From Prevotella sp. UBA2739 (GTDB lineage: Bacteria; Bacteroidota; Bacteroidia; Bacteroidales; Bacteroidaceae), in assembly GCA_002353525.1 (NCBI GenBank), contig DEJV01000040.1:1-45606 (forward strand): a stretch of 45,606 nucleotides of DNA. The letters are read 5' to 3'. The position numbers and the translations under genes are program-made. The notes beneath the pieces are model-generated. The model worked only from the letters and a program-made list of their open reading frames with translations. It did no database searches and was not told where the DNA came from. The first letter of the stretch is position 1; each line of letters starts with the position of its first letter. Below, piece by piece: positions 22,799 to 29,371 of this stretch.

Positions 22799-23090
22799 TA
22801 CCAAAATCAAGTCCGAGTTTTGGTACTGTCAGTACCAAGCGTTGGTACTCACGCTACCAAGCGTTGGTACTCACGCTACCAAGCATTGGTAGGCAGGCTA
22901 CCAAGCATTGGTAGTGAGGCTACCAAGCATTGGTACGCACACTACCAAACATTGGTACGATACGCTACAAAATATTTGTACTGACGCTACAAGGCATCTG
23001 TACTGACGCTACAAGGCATCTATACTGACAGTACAAGGCATCTGTACGCACGCTACAAAGCATCTGTACTCACAGTACAAAACATTTGTA
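22799..23090. repeat. Palindromic tandem array C (22-bp period, 13 units)
   Basis: A first large palindrome (TACCAAAA, 11-nt loop, TTTTGGTA, 22799-22825) is followed by twelve 15-bp units starting at 22833, 22855, 22877, 22899, 22921, 22943, 22966, 22988, 23010, 23032, 23054 and 23076. The spacing is 22 bp with one 23. Units 1-6 are TACCAAGCATTGGTA-like, 7 and 12 are TACAAAATATTTGTA-like, and 8-11 are TACAAGGCATCTGTA-like. Spacers are 7-8 nt (CTCACGC, CTGACGC, CTGACAG and others). The array fills the space between the MG2-protein promoter and the DUF4153 terminator. Positions 22602-22798 hold AT-rich sequence with no gene. Confidence 0.95.
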
Positions 23091-23150
23091 CTGACTTTTC
23101 GGGTGGTTTTACTAGACAGTTTTTCTATTTCTTGTGCTGAAAGAGTAGAC

Positions 23151-23195
23151 AAAAACAATGCTGGAATGCGTAATTTGTTTACACATTCCAGCATT
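23151..23195 (-). terminator. Terminator of the DUF4153 gene
   Basis: A perfect 12-bp stem (AATGCTGGAATG 23157-23168 with CATTCCAGCATT 23184-23195) followed by GTTTTT on the minus strand. The stem starts right at the stop codon. Confidence 0.9.
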
Positions 23196-24845
23196 CTACC
23201 GCTTTTTTCCAAACACTCTCAGGTTGTAGTAGGCAACGGAGCTGACATCCTTGCCATTGTCGGTGAGCCGCAGTTCGGAGATAATGACCAGCAGCGAGTC
23301 GTTGTGATAGACCAACAGCTGTTCTGGGTTCTCCTGCAGTTGCGGATTCTCGCGCATGGTCTTGCTGACGTTGTAGACAAGCACCGTCTCTGACGTGTCG
23401 CCTTTCTTCAATTTGAAGACGAGGTCGCTGCCGATGGTCTCGGTTGTGGCGTCAAAAGCGTCCATGGGATAGCACTGGTTGTAGTCGCCGAGGTCGATGG
23501 GCTGTGGCAGTTCGTCGGAAGTGAAGACGAGCGTGCGCGTCTGCGCTGCTGTCGGCGAATGGTACACCAGTTTGTAGGCGTCAAGTTTCAGCTTTCCGTG
23601 AATAGAATCGAACTTGGCGCTTCCCGTAGCCTCGCGTACATATTCTATTACGTCAACGGCTTCGTGATATTGACTACAGAGCAGGCTATCGCTGCAAATC
23701 TTTTCCACATCAAACACTTTATGGAATTTCTCCGTGGCAGGGTCTTTCATCTGCAGACGGTCGATGAGTTTCTCCATGCGCGACTGCTGACAGGCAATGC
23801 CGATGCTCTTGGCCGAGATGCCCGGGATATAGGTGAAGATGATGATGGCCAGCATGGCTAGCGTCGTCATGAGCTGATAGCGGCGCTGGGCCTTCCACAA
23901 CAGCATGAGCACAAAGAGCGTCATCAGCACACCGGCCAATAGCAAGTAGACACGGCCTTCGGTGAAGCTGTAGTGGCGTATGCGATAGAGTGTGCCTACC
24001 CAATAGAGCGCCAGCGGCGGCAGTGCTATCCATGTGAAGTGGCGGTAAAACCAGTCGTAGTGACGGCAGGGCAGGATATGCTGTGCCAGATGGCCCGCCA
24101 ATGCCACAACGATGAATGCCATCACCATCCACGCCACACCGCCTTTCGGCAGATCCCACGTGAAAAGTATCTTCAGCGTGTAGGCATAGAGGATGACGGT
24201 ATAGATGATGATGGCCGGCGTAAGGATGAAGTTGATGATGAGTTGCAGGATTTTCGGCATCTCGCCCTCTTTGTCTTCACCGTGACTGACGAACGACACA
24301 CACACCAGCGGAGCAATGACAAAGCCAAGGAACTCGCTGACGTACAAGTAGAAATTACGAGGCTCATCGACGCCAAAGATGTAGAAGAACGACCCGGTAA
24401 TCGCAAGGATAGCCATGTAGAGAAGGATTGTCACCAGCACGCCAAAGCCTGTTTGTACGATGAGGTGCAGCAGATGGGCGCCGAAGGGGCGGTCGTTCAT
24501 CCTGCGGGTGCCCAAGATGAGCAATAGTGCTGCCAGCGCATAGAGGAAGGGGAGCTTGGAGGAAGAGATGAAGGGCTCCAGCGACAAAGGCATGAGTAGT
24601 GGGAAGATAAAGAACGAGGCCACGTATGCCCACTTGTTCTGCTGGTGCAAAGAGTATGTCAGCACATACAATGGCACGAAGAACAAAAGAATCTCTTCAT
24701 CGAAAAGCGGGTTGGTAGTGTGCCCATAGCCGTGATAGGTGTTATAGGCGGCTATCAGGAAGAACGACAGGCCCATCAAGGCCTCAAGGGGGAACTCCTG
24801 CGGGCAACGCAAGAGCTGACGGAGGATTTCAAATACTCTTTTCAT
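23196..24845 (-). CDS. DUF4153 multi-pass membrane protein
   Basis: 549 residues from MKRVFEILRQLL. The first 360 or so residues hold about ten hydrophobic segments. The last 190 are soluble and mixed alpha/beta, probably periplasmic (DLGDYNQCYPMDAFDATTE). This fits DUF4153 proteins of Bacteroidota, whose function is unknown. The frame reaches 24881, but a consensus promoter at 24879-24909 overlaps that extension, so the start is 24845. It is monocistronic with its own promoter and a perfect terminator. Confidence 0.75.
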   Translation of the reverse strand: MKRVFEILRQLLRCPQEFPLEALMGLSFFLIAAYNTYHGYGHTTNPLFDEEILLFFVPLYVLTYSLHQQNKWAYVASFFIFPLLMPLSLEPFISSSKLPFLYALAALLLILGTRRMNDRPFGAHLLHLIVQTGFGVLVTILLYMAILAITGSFFYIFGVDEPRNFYLYVSEFLGFVIAPLVCVSFVSHGEDKEGEMPKILQLIINFILTPAIIIYTVILYAYTLKILFTWDLPKGGVAWMVMAFIVVALAGHLAQHILPCRHYDWFYRHFTWIALPPLALYWVGTLYRIRHYSFTEGRVYLLLAGVLMTLFVLMLLWKAQRRYQLMTTLAMLAIIIFTYIPGISAKSIGIACQQSRMEKLIDRLQMKDPATEKFHKVFDVEKICSDSLLCSQYHEAVDVIEYVREATGSAKFDSIHGKLKLDAYKLVYHSPTAAQTRTLVFTSDELPQPIDLGDYNQCYPMDAFDATTETIGSDLVFKLKKGDTSETVLVYNVSKTMRENPQLQENPEQLLVYHNDSLLVIISELRLTDNGKDVSSVAYYNLRVFGKKR

Positions 24846-24878
24846 CTCATTTGTTGGATTCGGTTGATGATTTGAGTG

Positions 24879-24909
24879 CAAAAATATCTTTTCTCATTCA
24901 GAAAAGCAA
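24879..24909 (-). promoter_or_regulatory. Promoter of the DUF4153 gene
   Basis: TTG (24909-24907), 20 nt, TATTTTTG (24886-24879) on the minus strand, 33 nt before the ATG at 24845. Confidence 0.75.
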
Positions 24910-24962
24910 GCGCCGGACACGCCTATTGTATCAATGCGGCACTTTTTTGTATGAACCCGCTG

Positions 24963-26198
24963 TCATTCTCCAATTAACCGCTGGGCAAAGTATCTCACGG
25001 GATACCATACGGCCAGCCAGCCCACCGCAATGACGGTGATGAAGATGAGAATGATGTCGGAGGGATGCACACTCACCGGATAGGCATTCACCACAAACTG
25101 ACCACTCGACTCGCCCAGCGCCACCACGCCAAAAGTCTGCTGAATCCAGCAAAGCAACAAGCCGATGGCGATGCCCAGAATGGCACCGATGGTAGATATC
25201 ATGCGGCCTTCGAACAAGAAGATGCGGGTAATCTGCTTGTTGCTGGCGCCTAGATTGCGGAGTGTCACCACGTCGTCTTTCTTCTCAATCATCAGCATCG
25301 ACAACGAGCCGATGATATTGAAACATGCCACCATCAGGATGAATGTCAGGAAGATGTAAGCAATAAACTTCTCTATCTTCATGATTTTGTAGGTGTCTTC
25401 CTGTTGCTCAAAACGGTCTTGCACCAGGTATTGCTTACCTACAATCTTTTTGATTTTACGTTTTACGGCATCGAGGTCGGAGCCTGGTTTTACGCGCAGC
25501 TCAAGCGACGACAGCCGTCCGTCTTGCCCAAACAGGTTGCGGGCAAAGGTGATGGGGGTGATGATGTGCCCCTTGTCGTATTTGCCTTGTCTGACGGCAA
25601 ACACCACGCCAGGCGATATGAGCGAGTCTTCGACGAATCCCTCGGTGGGGTTGCCCATGTCGAGTTGCCCCTCGCGCCGTGGCGCATAGATTTTCAGATA
25701 ACCGTTCCATCGGGCACCGGTTCCCAGCGTTTCGGCCAGTCGGATGCCGATGGTGCCATACTGCAGGTTGGCAGCCTGCAGACAGAATTTGCCGTCGCCA
25801 TAGAGAATGTCGGTGATATGTGTCAGTTCGGCAAAGTTGTCCTCCACGCCCTTTACCGTCACCATGGCCTGTTTGTCGCCATAGATAGCCAGTGCATAGT
25901 CTTCCATACACTCGGTGATGACGTCCAGTTCGGGCACCTTGCGCACCTCGGTCAGCAACGGATCGTCCGACGGCGCCGTCTTTCCCTCGGCCGGCACAAT
26001 CTTGAGTTGTGGGTCGAACGAGGTGAAAAAGGTGGCCACCATGTCGTGGAAACCATTGAACACGCTCAGCGTGACCACCAATGCCATGGTGGCCACTGCC
26101 ACTCCGATGCACGAGATGGCCGATATCACGTTGATGGCGTTGGTACTCTTTTTGGCAAAGAGATAACGACGGGCGATGTAAAAAGGAAAACTCTTCAC
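24963..26198 (-). CDS. ABC transporter permease, FtsX/LolC-LolE type
   Basis: 411 residues. The N-terminal FYIARRYLFAKKSTNAINVIS followed by a membrane helix (about 22-50) is the typical start of LolC/E permeases. A large periplasmic domain (about 50-270) and three C-terminal helices (about 278-400) complete the MacB/FtsX topology. It probably works with an ABC ATPase (LolD type) in lipoprotein release from the inner membrane. No ATPase gene is in view. It lies 14 nt after rbfA and probably ends the envelope operon. Confidence 0.9.
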   Translation of the reverse strand: MKSFPFYIARRYLFAKKSTNAINVISAISCIGVAVATMALVVTLSVFNGFHDMVATFFTSFDPQLKIVPAEGKTAPSDDPLLTEVRKVPELDVITECMEDYALAIYGDKQAMVTVKGVEDNFAELTHITDILYGDGKFCLQAANLQYGTIGIRLAETLGTGARWNGYLKIYAPRREGQLDMGNPTEGFVEDSLISPGVVFAVRQGKYDKGHIITPITFARNLFGQDGRLSSLELRVKPGSDLDAVKRKIKKIVGKQYLVQDRFEQQEDTYKIMKIEKFIAYIFLTFILMVACFNIIGSLSMLMIEKKDDVVTLRNLGASNKQITRIFLFEGRMISTIGAILGIAIGLLLCWIQQTFGVVALGESSGQFVVNAYPVSVHPSDIILIFITVIAVGWLAVWYPVRYFAQRLIGE

Positions 26199-26212
26199 TG
26201 TTAACTGATTCC

Positions 26213-26548
26213 TTATCCTTTCAGCAACTCGTCGATATGCTCGATATAGTCGAGACTGTCGTCCACAAAGAAACGCAGTTCGGGAACGATGCGCAGCTGA
26301 TTGCGCACGCGTGTACCTAGTTCATATCGAATGGTCTTGTTGTTGGCATTGATATTGGTGATGATTTCCTCTGCCTTCTCGCTGGGGAAAATGCTGAGAT
26401 AAGCCGTGCAGATGCTCAGGTCGGGAGAGATGCGCACACGCGTCACGCTCACCATCACGCCATGCATCATGCGGGTCTGACTTTGGAAAATGGTGCTCAG
26501 CTCTTTTTGCAGCAGCCGGGCTATACGGTTTTGTCTTGTTTCTTGCAT
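26213..26548 (-). CDS. rbfA: 30S ribosome-binding factor RbfA
   Basis: 111 residues, full length. A KH-like fold begins with the conserved RIARLLQKELSTIF helix, and VSVTRVRISPDLSICTAYLS is the family core. The C-terminal PELRFFVDDSLDYIEHIDELL is diagnostic. It assists late 16S rRNA maturation, especially in the cold. It is 22 nt after murI and 14 nt before the LolC/E-like permease. Confidence 0.96.
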   Translation of the reverse strand: MQETRQNRIARLLQKELSTIFQSQTRMMHGVMVSVTRVRISPDLSICTAYLSIFPSEKAEEIITNINANNKTIRYELGTRVRNQLRIVPELRFFVDDSLDYIEHIDELLKG

Positions 26549-26570
26549 ATTCTTTCTTTATGGTTTCAAA

Positions 26571-27407
26571 TCATCCCAACACCACGTTTTCTACCTCTAC
26601 GGGCTCGTGGAGGAAGATTTGAGCCTGCTCTTTGAACTTTTCGGGGCTCTCGGTGGTGAGGTAATGCACAGAAGCGCCACGTGAACACTTCTGCTCTATT
26701 TGCGGATGACGCTCGAAATACTGCAGCAGACTGCCTGCCACATACTCGCCCTGGGGTACAATGCGCACGCCATTGGGCAGGTATTTCAGTATTTTGGGCA
26801 TCAACAGGGGGTAGTGGGTGCAGCCCAGGATGATGGTATCGATGGCTGCGTCTTTGCGCATCAGCTCGTCAATGCGCTTCTTTACGAAATAATCGGCACC
26901 AGGACTGTCGGCCTCGTTATACTCAACCAGTGGCACCCAGAACGGACAAGCCACTCCCGACACTTGCACATCGGGCCAAAGTTTCTGTATTTCGAGCGTG
27001 TAGCTCTCGCTCTTGATGGTGCCTTCGGTGGCCAAGACGCCCACATGGCGGCTCTCGGTCAGTGTGCCGATAATCTCGGCAGTTGGGCGGATGACACCCA
27101 GCACGCGGCGTTCGGGGTCGAGCTGTGGCAGATCGTTCTGCTGGATGGAGCGCAGAGCCTTGGCCGAGGCGGTGTTGCATCCGAGGATGACAAGGTGGCA
27201 TCCCATCTCGAACATCTTCACAACAGCCTGGCGTGTGAACTCGTAAACCACCTCGAACGAGCGCGGACCATAAGGCGCACGCGCATTGTCGCCCAGATAC
27301 AAATAGTCGTACTGGGGCAACAGCTGACGGATGCCATGCAGAATGGTCAGTCCGCCATAACCGCTATCGAAGACCCCAATGGGGCCGGGAGTATTGCTTA
27401 GTGCCAA
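26571..27407 (-). CDS. murI: Glutamate racemase
   Basis: 278 residues. It makes D-glutamate for peptidoglycan. Both catalytic cysteines are present: Cys77 in ILGCNTASAKAL and Cys196 in ILGCTHYPLL. The FDSGYGGLT start (Asp14, Ser15) binds substrate. It follows the ompH genes as in other Bacteroidota; the ompH-murI gap is filled by a short repeat and hairpin that could partly terminate transcription. Confidence 0.97.
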   Translation of the reverse strand: MALSNTPGPIGVFDSGYGGLTILHGIRQLLPQYDYLYLGDNARAPYGPRSFEVVYEFTRQAVVKMFEMGCHLVILGCNTASAKALRSIQQNDLPQLDPERRVLGVIRPTAEIIGTLTESRHVGVLATEGTIKSESYTLEIQKLWPDVQVSGVACPFWVPLVEYNEADSPGADYFVKKRIDELMRKDAAIDTIILGCTHYPLLMPKILKYLPNGVRIVPQGEYVAGSLLQYFERHPQIEQKCSRGASVHYLTTESPEKFKEQAQIFLHEPVEVENVVLG

Positions 27408-27418
27408 GGCTTATCTAA

Positions 27419-27478
27419 GTGAAAAGTGAGAAGTGTGATGTGGGAAGTGAGAAGTAAAAAGTGACGGGTCACTTTTTT
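27419..27478. repeat. GTGAGAAGT simple repeats and stop-codon hairpin
   Basis: Near-copies of GTGAGAAGT/AAAAGTG run from 27419 to 27462. They end in a palindrome AAAAGTGAC-GG-GTCACTTTT (about 27457-27476) that overlaps the stop codon of the first ompH gene. The hairpin with T-run and A-run can act as a bidirectional terminator. Confidence 0.7.
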
Positions 27479-28026
27479 AGTTCGTCTTCCACAATGAGTG
27501 ATACATCCTCGCCCATCAGCGGGTCGATGAAGGGGCAGGCATTGCTGTCGGTATTGAGGATGAAGGCATAGCCGCGCTCAGTGCCAATGGCTTTGAGCAC
27601 CTCGCTGAGTTTGTCTTTCAAGGGTTGCAGTGCCTGCTGCTCGGCCTCGGCATATTGGCGGCGTGCGTCCTCCTTGAACTGAATGTTCTTAGCCATCAGT
27701 TCCTGCAGTTCGGTCTGTCGCTTGTTGCGGATGGTCGGCGCCAGCTCGTGCTGCACCTCGAGGAAACGTTCATATTTATTGTTGAACTCCTCTTCCACGC
27801 GTTTGGCCTCTGCCTCGTATTGTGCTTTCAAGTCGCCCATCTGCTTTTGCACGATGGTATACTCGGGCATGGCCTTGAAGGCCCGCTCGTAGCTGAAGTA
27901 GCCAAACTTGATTTGTGCGGAGGCGCTAAGCGGTAAAAGCGTAAGAAGGCAAAAAGGTAAACCCCATTTCACCAAGACCCTGGCCTTGTTGCCAGCCCAT
28001 GTTTTCAGTATGTTTCTTTTTCTCAT
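27469..28026 (-). CDS. OmpH/Skp family periplasmic chaperone (copy nearest murI)
   Basis: 185 residues, the longest of three paralogues. A long signal peptide ends SASAQ near residue 38. The mature start IKFGYFSYERAFKAMPEY is the family N-terminus, followed by a charged coiled coil (about 60-140) and a C-terminal strand (RGYAFILNTDSNACPF). Skp-type trimers hold unfolded outer-membrane proteins for BamA, which is encoded upstream. The stop overlaps a hairpin. Confidence 0.92.
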   Translation of the reverse strand: MRKRNILKTWAGNKARVLVKWGLPFCLLTLLPLSASAQIKFGYFSYERAFKAMPEYTIVQKQMGDLKAQYEAEAKRVEEEFNNKYERFLEVQHELAPTIRNKRQTELQELMAKNIQFKEDARRQYAEAEQQALQPLKDKLSEVLKAIGTERGYAFILNTDSNACPFIDPLMGEDVSLIVEDELKK

Positions 28027-28063
28027 TGTTACTTGTTTTTTACCTTTTTGGAGTTCATAGTAA

Positions 28064-28100
28064 AGGAGTAAAGAGGCACTTTCTGGGCCACTTTACTCCT
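28064..28100. other. Intercistronic hairpin between ompH copies
   Basis: A 14-bp stem with one mismatch (AGGAGTAAAG...CTTTACTCCT). No T-run follows on the minus strand, so a partial terminator or mRNA processing/stability element is more likely than a full stop. Confidence 0.5.
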
Positions 28101-28114
28101 CGTATTGCTGAAAT

Positions 28115-28621
28115 TTACTTCATCTTGCTCAGCTGAGCCTTAATCTCGGCAGTCACATCCTTGCTCAGAGTGGTGCTGATGTAGGGCACACCGCTGGCAA
28201 CGTCCATGATGTAAACATAACCGCCAGCCTTACCAACGGCCTGAATAGCGCTGACGAGCTTCTGCTGGATGGGAGCCATCTTCTCTTGCGAGAGCTTGCC
28301 CAGCTCCTGCTGACCGTCCTGATAAGCCTGCTGCAGTTTCTGCTGCATCTGTGCCAGGCTCTCCTCAGTCTCCTTGCGCTTGGTCTCGTTCATGGTGCTC
28401 TGTGTCTTCTGATACTCTTCCACCTTGCGCTGGAACTCGTCCTGCATAGCCTTCAGCTCATCTTCTTTTTGTTTCTGTACGACCTCTACATCAGCCTTGG
28501 CCTTGATGAACTCAGGCATAGCCGACATGATAGACTGTGTGTCGCAGTGTCCGAACTTAGCTTGCTGTGCAAACAATGTGATAGGTGCAAACAGCATCAA
28601 CATTAAAATCAGTTTTTTCAT
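28115..28621 (-). CDS. OmpH/Skp family periplasmic chaperone (middle copy)
   Basis: 168 residues with a signal peptide ending TLFAQ. The mature protein starts AKFGHCDTQSIMSAMPEF, the paralogue-specific version of the family start. A Gln/Glu/Lys-rich coiled coil covers about 42-125 (repeated QKQKEDELKAMQDEF type). The C-terminal GGYVYIMDVASGVPYI closes the beta body. It differs clearly from the other two copies, so the duplication is old. A hairpin separates it from the next ompH gene. Confidence 0.93.
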   Translation of the reverse strand: MKKLILMLMLFAPITLFAQQAKFGHCDTQSIMSAMPEFIKAKADVEVVQKQKEDELKAMQDEFQRKVEEYQKTQSTMNETKRKETEESLAQMQQKLQQAYQDGQQELGKLSQEKMAPIQQKLVSAIQAVGKAGGYVYIMDVASGVPYISTTLSKDVTAEIKAQLSKMK

Positions 28622-28678
28622 TTCTTTCTTCTTTTTATTTAAATTGTTATACTTTTTGTTTCTAACTCTCTGTTTTTA

Positions 28679-28722
28679 TGAATTATGAATTATGCATTAT
28701 GCATTATGAATTATGCATTAAT
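28679..28722. repeat. ATTATGAATTATGC simple repeats
   Basis: ATGAATT and ATGCATT units alternate with a 7-9 bp period between two ompH genes. The tract touches the stop codon of the third ompH (TAA at 28718-28720). Confidence 0.8.
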
Positions 28723-29230
28723 TACTGTATCCCAGTTTGCCGAGCACTTCGTTACTGATGTCAATCTTTGGCGATCCAAAGATGATGCCGGCATCCGACG
28801 CACGGTCGAGTACCAGTGAGTAGCCGCGCAACTCGGAAATCTCTTTCACCGCATTGTAGATCTCATCCTGGATAGGACTCATCAGACTCTCGCGTTTCTT
28901 AAACAGCTCGCCTTCGGGACCGAAGTATTTCTTCTTCAGTTCGCTGGCCTGCTTTTCCTTCTCCATAATCTCCTCTTGCTTGGCTTTCTTCTGCTCTTGT
29001 GAGAGGAACACCACCTCGTTCTGGTAGTTCTTATAGAGGGTCTGGGCTTCCGTATTGATAGCTTCCACCTCGGCCTGCCATTTCTTCGACACTTGGTTGA
29101 GCTGCTCGTTGGCCCGCTCGTATGCCGGAATGTTCTTCAGTATATACTCCATGTCGATAAGAGCGAACTTCTGTGCACTTGCCGTCATTGCCACCAGGGC
29201 AAACATGGCCACCATCATGATCTTCTTCAT
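28718..29230 (-). CDS. OmpH/Skp family periplasmic chaperone (copy next to bamA)
   Basis: 170 residues with a signal peptide ending TASAQ. The mature start KFALIDMEYILKNIPAYERA is a close match to the OmpH family of Bacteroidota that directly follows bamA. The coiled coil is at about 40-125. The C-terminal LRGYSLVLDRASDAGIIF is conserved. It acts with BamA in outer-membrane protein delivery. The 141-nt gap to bamA is mostly repeats. Confidence 0.94.
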   Translation of the reverse strand: MKKIMMVAMFALVAMTASAQKFALIDMEYILKNIPAYERANEQLNQVSKKWQAEVEAINTEAQTLYKNYQNEVVFLSQEQKKAKQEEIMEKEKQASELKKKYFGPEGELFKKRESLMSPIQDEIYNAVKEISELRGYSLVLDRASDAGIIFGSPKIDISNEVLGKLGYSN

Positions 29231-29317
29231 AGGCTTTATAAATATAATTTGGTTTATCGCTTATATGACGGGCAGACAAACAAAAAGTTAATCTGCCGCC
29301 ATGTTTTTAAATAATTC

Positions 29318-29366
29318 TTAACTCTTAACTGTTCACTATTCACTGTTAACTCTTAACTGTTCACAC
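29318..29366. repeat. TTAACTCTTAACTGTTCAC repeats
   Basis: Two copies of a unit TAACTCTTAACTGTTCAC separated by a related shorter piece, ending 6 nt before the bamA stop. Nothing else is in the gap. Confidence 0.8.
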
Positions 29367-29371
29367 TCTCT

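Noticed and set aside
22799..23090. CRISPR array
   Set aside because: The repeats are 15-bp palindromes and the 7-8 nt spacers recur, so there is no room for real spacers; no cas genes are near. The same holds for arrays A and B.
23009..23212. Minus-strand ORF of 67 codons in array C
   Set aside because: It is built from the palindromic repeats and the terminator.
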